Source: a virus. Taken from it: a stretch of DNA of 24,486 nucleotides. Positions 1 to 7,490 of this stretch are shown piece by piece. Numbering within the stretch: position 1 is the first letter of the stretch; the number at the start of each line of letters is the position of its first letter. A program made the translations under genes and the position numbers. Under the pieces are notes generated by a model. It was not told where the DNA came from. It made no database searches and worked only from the letters and a program-made list of their open reading frames with translations. The stretch spans positions 1 through 24,486 of IMG/VR virus record IMGVR_UViG_3300042090_000745; one strand, given 5' to 3'.

Positions 1-464
1 TCGATAAGAAGGGTCCTGGCCGCGTGAACTCGTTGGTATAACGCTTCTGCGCGTTTTGGGAAAACTCCAAGCCAATGATCTCGTGCAAATTTTATAAACT
101 GATAATTAATATCGAATTTCTTTAAATCTTCGATATTGTTGGCTTTGATGGCGGGCGTTATACTTTTACTAAAAGAGGTGGCCGTTTCACGAAAATAAGG
201 ACGGGCCGATAAAATATTGTGGTTTTCAATACAGACCCTTTGTAAAAATTTCTTATAGATTTCCGTAGATTGTCGGTATTTGAGGATATTTTCTTTGAAT
301 TTTTTTTCGGCGTCTAAAAGTTCTTCCACCTGACGTTTTTGGATCTCAGTAGATTTGAGCCCATCTTCAGCAGGATTCTTATTACGTTTTATCGCAATGG
401 CGACTTCGTTGGCCAACTTATAAAAGGAATCGTCAAATCCCTCTTGCTTATATTTTTTGTGCAT
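1..464 (-). CDS. Partial protein, possible divergent phage sigma factor (N-terminal part)
   Basis: An open frame starts at an ATG whose complement lies at 462-464 and runs without a stop to the left edge, giving about 154 N-terminal residues. A weak Shine-Dalgarno (AGGAAC) lies upstream. The first 75 residues are charged and helical. The second half contains the stretches NILSARPYFRE and HAARTLLI. From memory these resemble the region preceding sigma-70 region 2 in some large-phage sigma factors, where an ARxLLIE-N-LPLA segment begins the core domain. The expected diagnostic part lies outside the window, so the assignment is weak. It lies downstream of the helicase on the same strand, with a gap of about 57 nt. 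Otherwise it should be called a hypothetical protein. Confidence 0.6.
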   Translation of the reverse strand, partial: MHKKYKQEGFDDSFYKLANEVAIAIKRNKNPAEDGLKSTEIQKRQVEELLDAEKKFKENILKYRQSTEIYKKFLQRVCIENHNILSARPYFRETATSFSKSITPAIKANNIEDLKKFDINYQFIKFARDHWLGVFPKRAEALYQRVHAARTLLI

Positions 465-521
465 GGTATAGTGTTCCTGGGACAATTGTGCCCTATGAAC
501 ATTCTATATCACGTAACCACC

Positions 522-2027
522 TTATTTGATTGCAATCCTACGAATTTCTGACCCAGAATCCATATAACAAGGAATGCGCCCTTCTTCTAAATGGCGGGTC
601 ATGGTAGGGATGTCCCATACGTCGAAATCGAATATATGCGCTATTTCTTTTTTAACGCATCGGTCCTTATACGGGTTCTGGTCGTGAAGTCTAACACTAC
701 GCCCAACTGCTCCTTGTTTGGTTTTGATTTCTGACGCACCGCCGACCCAGTTGACGGTGTAGTGGGTTGGATAAATGTTGGTCCCAGTAGCAATGCACGA
801 AGTTCCGATAAGAATTTGGACTTCATGTTTATTAAACTTTTCAACGGCTTCCTTGGTATCCGCTTTTTCCAGACCAAGCTCAAGTAGGCGTTTCGGATTT
901 TTTTCACTATGGGCATACGCATAAGGGACCTTCAATAGTTTAACTAATGCACTGATTTGGGACAATTCTTCAACGAGAACAAGGGTTTGACAGTTATGTA
1001 TGGCAACCCCATTTGCGAGTTTCGCAATAAATGCTGCGATGTTCCGATTATTCAAAAAATGAATACGCTTCATCTCTAAAGGTTCGTTGCTGTTATAATT
1101 TGGGTTCGAGGATTCAATTTTGACAATGGTAAAATCGTGTGGGCAAATAAAGCCACCTTTTACACCTTGTTCCGTGGTTAATGTAAAGACAGTTGGACCT
1201 ATGATGCTTTGCAGCAACTTTTCAGCTCCATCACCGCGAGTCTGGGTGCCAGACATGAAGAATCTGTAAGGTACCTTTTCAAAAATGCCATGACATATGG
1301 TTTCGAGGGTTTCAGCGCCCCAAGTATGACTTTCGTCAGCAATTATCATGTCCAGGCCGCTAAAAAATTCCCATTCCGGCGTATCCCGTTTGATATTTAC
1401 CAGGCTATCGGCGATGCAGACTGTGAAAAGTTTACCAATTTTCTTTTTCCCGTCGCCAAAGGCCCCGACGTTCCCGCGACCAAAATAATGTTCGAATTGA
1501 TCCAAAAGTTCATTAAAAATGCTTCTTGAAGGTGCTACAATCGCAGTGCGAAAACCTGTTTCTCTACAAAGCTTTAGGATGATTGCACTCTTTCCGGCCC
1601 CCGTGCAAAGTTCTACATTGGCATGTTTCTCTTTGAGTAAATTTTGCCAACTCAATGTTTGATAAGGATGGAGCATGAATGGGAGCATGTGTTTCCAAGC
1701 TATTGGTTTGGGAGTTGGATAGATAATTTTATTTTCAGCAATCTCGTAAGGCATTTGTAAATATTTCAAAGACGAAGGTCTTATATAGATGCCCTCATTG
1801 TCTTCAAAAACCAAAGTAGGCTTAACTTTGGATTTTAGATCGTCGAGCTTTCTTTCCCAACCCGCAGAATCCTTACGCCTTAGCCATTGATTGGCGTAAT
1901 GTCGCTTGACGTCGTGGGCCGCCGCCGTATTGGTATACGTCAGCTCTTTTTTTAAAGCCTCAAACTCTTCGTTTGTAAAATTTCCATGGAGGTATGCCCT
2001 CGTTGGAGATTCAATTGTGAATTTCAT
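522..2027 (-). CDS. SF2 DNA helicase, UvsW-like
   Basis: This 501-residue protein is a superfamily 2 ATP-dependent helicase. A Q-motif-like LHPYQ (119-123) precedes Walker A TGAGKS (142-147), a DESH Walker B box (231-234), motif III SGTQTR (259-264) and motif VI QGAVGRSVR (438-446). The order and length match the T4 UvsW family, which branch-migrates recombination intermediates and R-loops during phage replication. The ~115 N-terminal residues would be the UvsW-type DNA-binding part, but I see no specific motif there. The ATG at 2027 has no recognisable Shine-Dalgarno (the leader is AT-rich), and a structured element sits just upstream at 2072-2211. A restriction-type or other SF2 helicase is the alternative. 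The SF2 assignment is strong and the UvsW sub-assignment moderate. Confidence 0.93.
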   Translation of the reverse strand: MKFTIESPTRAYLHGNFTNEEFEALKKELTYTNTAAAHDVKRHYANQWLRRKDSAGWERKLDDLKSKVKPTLVFEDNEGIYIRPSSLKYLQMPYEIAENKIIYPTPKPIAWKHMLPFMLHPYQTLSWQNLLKEKHANVELCTGAGKSAIILKLCRETGFRTAIVAPSRSIFNELLDQFEHYFGRGNVGAFGDGKKKIGKLFTVCIADSLVNIKRDTPEWEFFSGLDMIIADESHTWGAETLETICHGIFEKVPYRFFMSGTQTRGDGAEKLLQSIIGPTVFTLTTEQGVKGGFICPHDFTIVKIESSNPNYNSNEPLEMKRIHFLNNRNIAAFIAKLANGVAIHNCQTLVLVEELSQISALVKLLKVPYAYAHSEKNPKRLLELGLEKADTKEAVEKFNKHEVQILIGTSCIATGTNIYPTHYTVNWVGGASEIKTKQGAVGRSVRLHDQNPYKDRCVKKEIAHIFDFDVWDIPTMTRHLEEGRIPCYMDSGSEIRRIAIK

Positions 2028-2071
2028 AAAATTACTATATCAGTAAAATGCAAGATGTGATATACATTTAT

Positions 2072-2211
2072 TGTTACGGTACTGGAGTCCTGATCGTCGG
2101 TACCCGATGGACGTAAAGTATGGGTGAACCAAAGCGGTACTACTGATGTAGAGCACCCCGTTAAGGGGAAACGCTGACTAGAGTTAATTCCGCGTGCCAA
2201 AGGCCGTAGCA
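2072..2211. ncRNA. Structured RNA element or leader, family unknown
   Basis: The gap between the divergent helicase and head operons folds into a closed multi-branch structure. An outer helix pairs 2072-2080 with 2203-2211 (nine pairs, two of them G-U). Inside is a hairpin with GTCC (2087-2090)/GGAC (2109-2112) and ATCG (2093-2096)/CGAT (2105-2108). A three-way junction follows, closed by AGCG (2133-2136)/CGCT (2172-2175). It holds hairpins CTAC-TGAT-GTAG (2140-2151) and CCCC-GTTAA-GGGG (2156-2168). Strand is undecided. On plus it would be the 5' leader of the gene at 2227, ending just before its ribosome site; on minus it would be the helicase leader. No known riboswitch class fits convincingly. 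Confidence 0.6.
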
Positions 2212-2226
2212 TATTTTGGGGAGAAT

Positions 2227-2511
2227 ATGGATTTAGATACAGCTAGTGCCGATGATCTAGATAGAATCGGTGATATGTGGGGTCTCAAAAGAGGCGTCAC
2301 AGAATCAGACAAAGACTTTCAACACAGAATTAGAATTTTTGCTCTTGGCGATACCGACATCGGTGCGCCATTTGAATTTAATGAAATTCCAGATACTAGC
2401 CCACAAGCTGTGCCACAAAAGATGCAACCTAGAAAATGCGAATGTGGCGCAGCCGCATTAGGTCACACTCAAACAGGACAAGGACATTCCTCATGGTGCC
2501 CTCTAAGATAA
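2227..2511 (+). CDS. Small phage protein with C-terminal zinc-binding tail
   Basis: This 94-residue hypothetical protein opens the plus-strand operon. I chose the ATG at 2227, preceded by GGGGAG, over an in-frame GTG at 2194, because the GTG lies inside the closing helix of the structured element. The N-terminal half (DDLDRIGDMWGLKRG, then ESDKDFQHRIRIFA) resembles a short helical motif seen in phage structural proteins that ask for a D..G...G..R..E.D..F..RI pattern. The last ~23 residues form a C-E-C-G-x12-H-x3-C-P-L tail that should bind one zinc ion. A related tail ends the unrelated protein at 16489-16845. The stop overlaps the next start (TAATG). Confidence 0.75.
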   Translation: MDLDTASADDLDRIGDMWGLKRGVTESDKDFQHRIRIFALGDTDIGAPFEFNEIPDTSPQAVPQKMQPRKCECGAAALGHTQTGQGHSSWCPLR

Positions 2512-2714
2512 TGATGCAATTCGAAATTACGGAAAAAGAATACAAGAAAATCTCAAAATGGCAAAAGAAGCTTTTAAGAGATAAGGCTCCTACAGGCGCC
2601 ATCGGCGGACGATTCCAATACACATTTACGCCCAATTCTATAGGGTTGGTTATAAAAGTTGTCGATTTGGTTACTAAACAAGAATTAGACATAACAGATT
2701 ATGAAAGCTGGTAA
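2511..2714 (+). CDS. Small conserved-type phage hypothetical protein
   Basis: The frame gives 67 residues from ATG 2511, or 66 from the adjacent ATG 2514. A longer in-frame start at 2436 would overlap the upstream gene in another frame and is unlikely. The product begins with a charged helix (EITEKEYKKISKWQKK). It continues with GAIGGRFQYTFTPNSIG and a beta-rich end finishing in LDITDYESW. Small proteins with this layout, including the GAIGGRF segment, are common hypothetical proteins in large phages. Function is unknown. The TAATG overlap with the previous gene and the 2-nt gap to groEL point to translational coupling in one transcript. Confidence 0.75.
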   Translation: MMQFEITEKEYKKISKWQKKLLRDKAPTGAIGGRFQYTFTPNSIGLVIKVVDLVTKQELDITDYESW

Positions 2715-2716
2715 AA

Positions 2717-4489
2717 ATGGCACACAGAAAAGCTAAAGACGCACCCAAAGTTTTTGAAACAGATCGAAAGAAAATTCGTCAAATGGTTCTACATACCATG
2801 AAAAGAATTTCTGACGCAGTTGGATCTACTCTTGGTCCTGGCGGTTTGAACGGTCTTATTGAAAGCGATTTTCCTGGCATTCCTAATAAGAATACCAAGG
2901 ACGGCGTTACAGTTTTTGAATCATTAGGAGCAATCGATGCCTACGAACATCTTATCATTGAACAAGCGCGTGACGCAGCGAAGAGAACTGGTGCGGAGGC
3001 TGGAGATGGAACTACTACAGCTACAATCCTTTCTTATGCCATTATCCAAAACCTTTTTGAATTCTGCGCCAAAAATCCAAAGTATAGTCCCCAAAAAGCG
3101 GCGCGAAGGATTTCGAAAGTAGCAAATAGCGTTCTGATCCCTTACATCAAAGAACGCTCTATAAAAATTACAGAAGATAATCAAAGTCTTTTAAAATCCG
3201 TGGCCACAATTTCCGCAAACGGCGATCACGATATGGCGAAAGCTGTTATTCAGGCTTTTGAAGAAATTGGTTATGGGGATGCTTCACACGTTACTATCCG
3301 TGAAGTTTCTGGCGAACCTGGTTACAAGGTTGAACGAATCGACGGTTTCCCAATAGCTATGGGTTACGAAGACTCTATTGGTAAAATGCATACCGCTTTT
3401 ATCAACGATCAAGCGAATCAACGGGTTTACTTAGAAAAGCCTTTATTTCTTTTGTATGACGGCCAAATGACTGACATTATGGCAATCATTCCTTTGTTGG
3501 ATGATATGACCAGAAAATATGTTGACGAAGGTAAGAGCGAATTTAAGAATCTTGTAATTGTTGCACATAATTTCTCAGAGTCAGTCATCACGCAACTTGC
3601 ATTTGCATTCTCAAATCCCACCCAAATGAATATCGTTCCATTGATTACTCCAATGGCGCAATTCGCAAACTCACAACTTCATTTCTTACAAGATTTGGCC
3701 GCGTTTACTGGAGCTAAGATGTTCGGTCTAAAAGATCAACTCGCAACGGTAACTCAAGACGATCTTGGTCGTGGAATGGAATACATTGAAATTTATCGCT
3801 TTCGCTCTACTGTGGTCGGCGACCCCGATCCTACGAACGTCGAAGTTCGCGCAGAAGATTTGAAAGTCATGTTGCAAAACTCTGAAAGTAAAGCTGAAAA
3901 AGTTTGGCTACAAGAAAGAATTGGAAAAATTACAAATGGAATCGCAAAACTCACAATCTACGGTGGTTCAAATGGCGAGCTTAAGGAAGCGCACGACAGG
4001 TGTGAAGACGCGGTTTGCGCGGTTCGCGCTGCTATCGGGCATGGTGCTTTACCTGGGGGTACTCGTGTTGCTATTGATCTTGCTCTTAAAATCGGACAGG
4101 AACTCGAAAGCGGAGATCCCGCAAGAGAAGTCCTCATGCCAAGCCTCATGTCCCTACCCCTAAGACTCCTGGAAAATGCCGGAAATAATGCGGATGAGAC
4201 CAATGCTATCATAGCGAAATTAATCGAAAATCCCGATTTAGTGTACGATGTTGAAAACGATAAGTTCGGAAAAGCCGAAGAGTTGGGCCTATTTGACGCA
4301 ACCAAGGCCGTCTCTGAATCTTTATCAAATGCGGTAAGTATCGCATCTGTCCTTGGTACCATGGGCTGTATCGTTTGCCATCCTCGTGATGGCGATTTCG
4401 AACGTGCAGAAGCCAAAGCAGATAATGAGTTTACTCGAAATACTGAAAATCCTAATGCTTTTGTAAATGAAGCGAACGAGAGACCGTAA
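2717..4489 (+). CDS. groL: Phage-encoded GroEL-like chaperonin
   Basis: The 590-residue product is a group I chaperonin subunit. The ATP-site blocks are present: TLGPGG (38-43), KDGVTV (61-66) and GDGTTTATIL (96-105). In the C-terminal equatorial domain, around residues 425-455, a DRCEDAVCAVRAA segment is followed by the LPGG turn. Bacterial GroEL is about 548 residues. This one has extra residues in the apical/intermediate region and lacks the Gly-Gly-Met C-terminal tail, ending NPNAFVNEANERP. No GroES-like gene is visible in the window, so it either uses the host co-chaperonin, a distant phage one, or none. Its place at the head of a capsid operon suggests folding of virion proteins. The start lies two bases after the previous stop, and the stop overlaps the next gene (TAATG). 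Confidence 0.96.
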   Translation: MAHRKAKDAPKVFETDRKKIRQMVLHTMKRISDAVGSTLGPGGLNGLIESDFPGIPNKNTKDGVTVFESLGAIDAYEHLIIEQARDAAKRTGAEAGDGTTTATILSYAIIQNLFEFCAKNPKYSPQKAARRISKVANSVLIPYIKERSIKITEDNQSLLKSVATISANGDHDMAKAVIQAFEEIGYGDASHVTIREVSGEPGYKVERIDGFPIAMGYEDSIGKMHTAFINDQANQRVYLEKPLFLLYDGQMTDIMAIIPLLDDMTRKYVDEGKSEFKNLVIVAHNFSESVITQLAFAFSNPTQMNIVPLITPMAQFANSQLHFLQDLAAFTGAKMFGLKDQLATVTQDDLGRGMEYIEIYRFRSTVVGDPDPTNVEVRAEDLKVMLQNSESKAEKVWLQERIGKITNGIAKLTIYGGSNGELKEAHDRCEDAVCAVRAAIGHGALPGGTRVAIDLALKIGQELESGDPAREVLMPSLMSLPLRLLENAGNNADETNAIIAKLIENPDLVYDVENDKFGKAEELGLFDATKAVSESLSNAVSIASVLGTMGCIVCHPRDGDFERAEAKADNEFTRNTENPNAFVNEANERP

Positions 4490-4683
4490 TGGCAATGAAA
4501 AAAGTGGATTGGTCAAATGCTAAGGTTTATCCACCAGGTGGAGATTTGCCATGTCCTAAAATAGATGTTTGTACTTGCTGTAACAAGAATCCTGCCGTAA
4601 GAGAAGGAATTGTTATTTGTAAGGAATGTATAGAAAAGCAGGATTATAGCGACATTTCTATAAGTCCAGCATCAATCGATTAA
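4489..4683 (+). CDS. Small zinc-ribbon-like protein
   Basis: This 64-residue protein starts at an ATG overlapping the groEL stop. It contains two cysteine pairs, CTCC (about 28-31) and CKEC (about 44-47), separated by NKNPAVREGIVI. This is the spacing of a treble-clef or zinc-ribbon knuckle. The rest is short and without motif. No function can be assigned; comparable mini zinc proteins are frequent in phage head operons. It is followed within two bases by another Cys-rich small gene. Confidence 0.72.
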   Translation: MAMKKVDWSNAKVYPPGGDLPCPKIDVCTCCNKNPAVREGIVICKECIEKQDYSDISISPASID

Positions 4684-4685
4684 TT

Positions 4686-4862
4686 ATGAAACACTTAGGC
4701 ATTGAAAAACTGAAACATTGTCAGTGCCGATGTTGTGTGGGTAACAAGGATAGTAAACCTATCAGAAAAGCCGTAAAACACAGCGGTCGTCACAGGATGA
4801 AATTAGAGACAAAAGATGCACTTCAGCTCACTGACAAACGAGGAAAAACTAGAGTACGCTGA
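4686..4862 (+). CDS. Short basic Cys-rich protein
   Basis: A 58-residue frame starts at ATG 4686, two bases after the previous stop. It contains a dense cluster HCQCRCC (residues 11-17) followed by a strongly basic stretch (KPIRKAVKHSGRHRMK). This suggests a metal-binding, nucleic-acid-contacting peptide. Its last 47 bases overlap the start of terL in another frame, as small genes in phages sometimes do. I do not recognise a named family. The position directly upstream of terL is where a small terminase subunit often sits, but the product is far too short to claim that role. Confidence 0.55.
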   Translation: MKHLGIEKLKHCQCRCCVGNKDSKPIRKAVKHSGRHRMKLETKDALQLTDKRGKTRVR

Positions 4863-6684
4863 GTTAATGTTCCAAAAATTAGATTCCGCAGAAGGAATCA
4901 AAAATTGGGCACGACTTTTCTTAAATCTAGAACTTCCATTAGAAATTACAGATCCCGAAAGTAACTCTTCGCCATTGGACGCTATTTGGCAGATCTATAA
5001 TACTTTCAAAAACAACTCAGGCGATGTGACCCCTGGTTACATCCTCATGTCTTGTCGTGAAGGTATGAAGACGGTTTCTGTAGCTATACTTGAGATGCTA
5101 CTTCTTTTGCATTTCGAACTCGACATCGGTCACGCTGCCGCCATCGAAGATCAATCATCTATCGCCCTTGGTTACATCAACGGGTTTATTATGAACATCA
5201 CACCCTTGATCGAAGTTTCTGGGTGGACCAAGATTTCGGAGAATAAACGTTTAATTAAATATCAAGTCCCTTCTGGCAAACAACCCTTTATTAAAATCGT
5301 AATTTGTAACCCTAAAGGTATGAACTCGCTACACGCGAACGTTCTATTTTTGGATGAGTTAGATCTTGCAGATCCCGCAGCTTTGAAGGAAGGCTTGTTT
5401 ATCACAGGTTATTCAAAAGGTTGGAACGGCGTCGAAGTCTTCTTGTCTACTCGTAAATACGCGTTCGGAAACATGGCTAAAGCTATTGATACCGCTGCAG
5501 AAAAGAACTATAAGATTTTACGATGGAATATCCTAGACGTTACAGAACGTTGTCCAGCCACTAGATATAAACCAGAAGGTGAAAAGAAAGATCGTTACGT
5601 CGCGAAAGCCCTCCCTTTACAACAAGTTTCCGTAGAAGACTATAATGGGATGCCTGATGTTGAAAAATCAAAATTTGATTTAATCAAAGACGCTTACGAG
5701 GGATGCCAATCTTGCGCTTTATTGCCAGTTTGCAGAATGAGACTTTCTGAAAAGCCCATAACTGCTACTGGAGGATTCTATAAACCTATTACGACCATCC
5801 TACAGTCTTTTAGAAAATCAGATCCAGATTCTGCAGAAGCTCAGTTACTATGTTGGAAGCCAGGATCTGAAGGTTTAGTTTACAAACGTTTTACTACCAC
5901 TAAAGCTCCTGGTAAAGATTCAAACGTTTTGACTCTCAAAGAAGCGTATGAAAAGTTGGTAGGTCCCACTGCCAGAACTTGGATCAGCGAAATGGATCTC
6001 TTACATGAGATGCGTAAAGCTGGAGTGAAGATCGTAGCAGGGGTTGACTGGGGCTATACTCACCCTTTCGTTATTATTATTTATGCAATTTTAGTTACTG
6101 GCGAAGTTTGGTGTATCGACTGTTACTCTGCGCCAGGCCTAGAATTTCCAGACATGTTAAACGCTGCACTTACATTCCGTGATAAATACGATCCTGAAAA
6201 ATGGTGGTGTGACCAACAACAACCGTCCCACATCAAATCCTTCAATAAAAACCGCATGAAGTCTCCAAAGTTTACAAAAGACGTCATGGGCGGTATCGAA
6301 TCCATGCGTTCTAAGATCACGACTGGAGATGGTAAGAAACTTTTCAAAATTATCGAGACTCCAAACACGGCCAAAGTCAAGACTGCGTTCCAGGCCCATA
6401 GATTTAAACTCGACCCTCAAGGTAACGTAACTTTAGAGCCCGATGACACCGCTGGAATCGCCGACATTTGCGACGCTGGTCGTTACATTGGTCAAAATGA
6501 GTTTCCAGTCAAGGGACCCCAAAAACCAGAGGTTTCCTGGACCGATGTTGAAGACCAATCCATGGAAAATCAAAACCCTACCGATACTGACCAAATGAAA
6601 GAGGAAATAGCCAAACGTATTGCAGATACTGGCCAATTAAAGGGTGGTACAGGGAAGAAAGGAGGGTTCCATTGGAATATATAA
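4816..6684 (+). CDS. terL: Terminase large subunit
   Basis: The 622-residue DNA-packaging motor has an N-terminal ATPase and a C-terminal RNase H-like nuclease. A deviant Walker A is SCREGMKT (79-86) and Walker B is VLFLDELD (176-183), followed by the FLST coupling motif (209-212). The nuclease acidic residues are expected at D411 (GVDWG), D466 (WCDQQQ) and D550/D553 (ADICDAG). Between the two domains is a cysteine cluster, C297-x2-C300-x5-C306 (with C246 possibly joining), likely a metal-bound linker insert. The enzyme translocates DNA into the prohead through the portal and cuts concatemers. The start has a modest upstream GAGACAAAAG leader and overlaps the upstream mini-gene. The 3' end overlaps the homing endonuclease gene. 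Confidence 0.95.
   Translation: MHFSSLTNEEKLEYAELMFQKLDSAEGIKNWARLFLNLELPLEITDPESNSSPLDAIWQIYNTFKNNSGDVTPGYILMSCREGMKTVSVAILEMLLLLHFELDIGHAAAIEDQSSIALGYINGFIMNITPLIEVSGWTKISENKRLIKYQVPSGKQPFIKIVICNPKGMNSLHANVLFLDELDLADPAALKEGLFITGYSKGWNGVEVFLSTRKYAFGNMAKAIDTAAEKNYKILRWNILDVTERCPATRYKPEGEKKDRYVAKALPLQQVSVEDYNGMPDVEKSKFDLIKDAYEGCQSCALLPVCRMRLSEKPITATGGFYKPITTILQSFRKSDPDSAEAQLLCWKPGSEGLVYKRFTTTKAPGKDSNVLTLKEAYEKLVGPTARTWISEMDLLHEMRKAGVKIVAGVDWGYTHPFVIIIYAILVTGEVWCIDCYSAPGLEFPDMLNAALTFRDKYDPEKWWCDQQQPSHIKSFNKNRMKSPKFTKDVMGGIESMRSKITTGDGKKLFKIIETPNTAKVKTAFQAHRFKLDPQGNVTLEPDDTAGIADICDAGRYIGQNEFPVKGPQKPEVSWTDVEDQSMENQNPTDTDQMKEEIAKRIADTGQLKGGTGKKGGFHWNI
6661..6666 (+). promoter_or_regulatory. Shine-Dalgarno of the GIY-YIG gene, inside terL
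   Basis: GGAGGG at 6661-6666 lies five bases before the TTG at 6672. It is embedded in the last codons of terL (the Lys-Lys-Gly-Gly segment). It is the strongest ribosome site nearby and decides the TTG start, since the next ATG (6720) would delete the first half of the GIY-YIG motif. Confidence 0.75.
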
Positions 6685-7490
6685 CAGGATTTATATATTT
6701 GATACGAAATAAAATAAATGGTATGGAATATGTCGGACAGACTATTCAAAATTTACAAAAAAGATTACAAATGCATCAATATATTAAAAGTCACTGTTCT
6801 TATCTAAGAAACGCCATGAATAAATATGGGTTTGAAAATTTTGAAATGATATGTTTAGAAAAAATTTTAGAGCCCACAAGAGACTCTTTGAGTGACAAGT
6901 TAAATATTTTAGAAAAAGAATATATTTTAAGAAAAAATACTCTTTTTCCAAAAGGTTACAATTTGACTACTGGTGGTAGTCAGCCAATAATTTCTAGTGA
7001 TAGTGTCGAAAAAAGAGCGAAAAAACACAGAAAGCCGGTTATATGCCACGAAACTGGGATCATATATCCGTCTCTTAAAGATGCCGCAAAAGCTTTTGGC
7101 ACTTACAAAGAATCCATTCATAGAGTTTTAAGGGGTAGGCGTTTGACGTTTAGGGGATTTACATTTTCTTATTATGGGGTAGAGCGTAGAAAACATTCCA
7201 AAGAAACTATTAAAAAAATTAAAGAAGCTAGAAAAAAGCAGAAAAAGGTTTTCGACATAGGAGCTTTTTCAAAAACGGAAGCCGGTAAGAAAAGAATGAG
7301 AAAACCTATAATGTGTCATCAAAATGGGATAATTTACGAATCTGCCAAACAGGCGGCTGAATTGCTAGGTATAGGTAGGGTTCATATTAGCTCTGTGCTA
7401 ACAGGTAGACGTAAACATACGTTTGGATTCACTTTTTGTTACGCCAACAATCTTAAGCTAGTAGCCTTAAGAGGACATATTAATGAGTAA
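6672..7490 (+). CDS. GIY-YIG homing endonuclease with NUMOD repeats
   Basis: The 272-residue protein starts at TTG and overlaps terL by 13 bases. The GIY-YIG nuclease covers about 1-95: GFIYLIRNK (6-14), EYVGQT (19-24), catalytic Arg within QKRLQMH (R31) and a downstream Glu in ILEKEYI. A NUMOD3-like basic segment (KHSKETIKKIKEARKK) lies between two NUMOD1-like helix-turn-helix repeats. Those begin HETGIIYPSLKDAAKAFG (about 125) and HQNGIIYESAKQAAELLG (about 214). Such enzymes cut a specific site and copy themselves into it; they are selfish elements rather than phage functions. Base composition is more AT-rich than the neighbours, consistent with a recent arrival. The 3' end overlaps the next virion gene by eight bases, so the insertion left both flanking frames intact. 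Confidence 0.93.
   Translation: MEYITGFIYLIRNKINGMEYVGQTIQNLQKRLQMHQYIKSHCSYLRNAMNKYGFENFEMICLEKILEPTRDSLSDKLNILEKEYILRKNTLFPKGYNLTTGGSQPIISSDSVEKRAKKHRKPVICHETGIIYPSLKDAAKAFGTYKESIHRVLRGRRLTFRGFTFSYYGVERRKHSKETIKKIKEARKKQKKVFDIGAFSKTEAGKKRMRKPIMCHQNGIIYESAKQAAELLGIGRVHISSVLTGRRKHTFGFTFCYANNLKLVALRGHINE

Noticed and set aside
2073-2210. c-di-GMP riboswitch in the leader (GGACGTAAAGT resembles the GEMM core)
   Set aside because: The upstream conserved block and the GNRA-tetraloop receptor arrangement of that class are missing, and the pairing pattern differs.
2024-2212. 62-residue minus-strand frame overlapping the helicase start
   Set aside because: It covers the structured element, has no ribosome site and a composition unlike a protein; the frame is better explained as chance within an RNA structure.
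2194-2226. GTG start of the first plus-strand gene
   Set aside because: It lies inside the closing helix of the structured element and lacks a Shine-Dalgarno; ATG 2227 has GGGGAG.
3958-4416. 152-residue minus-strand frame inside groEL
   Set aside because: It is antisense to a strongly conserved chaperonin region, with Ser/Arg-rich shadow composition and no ribosome site.
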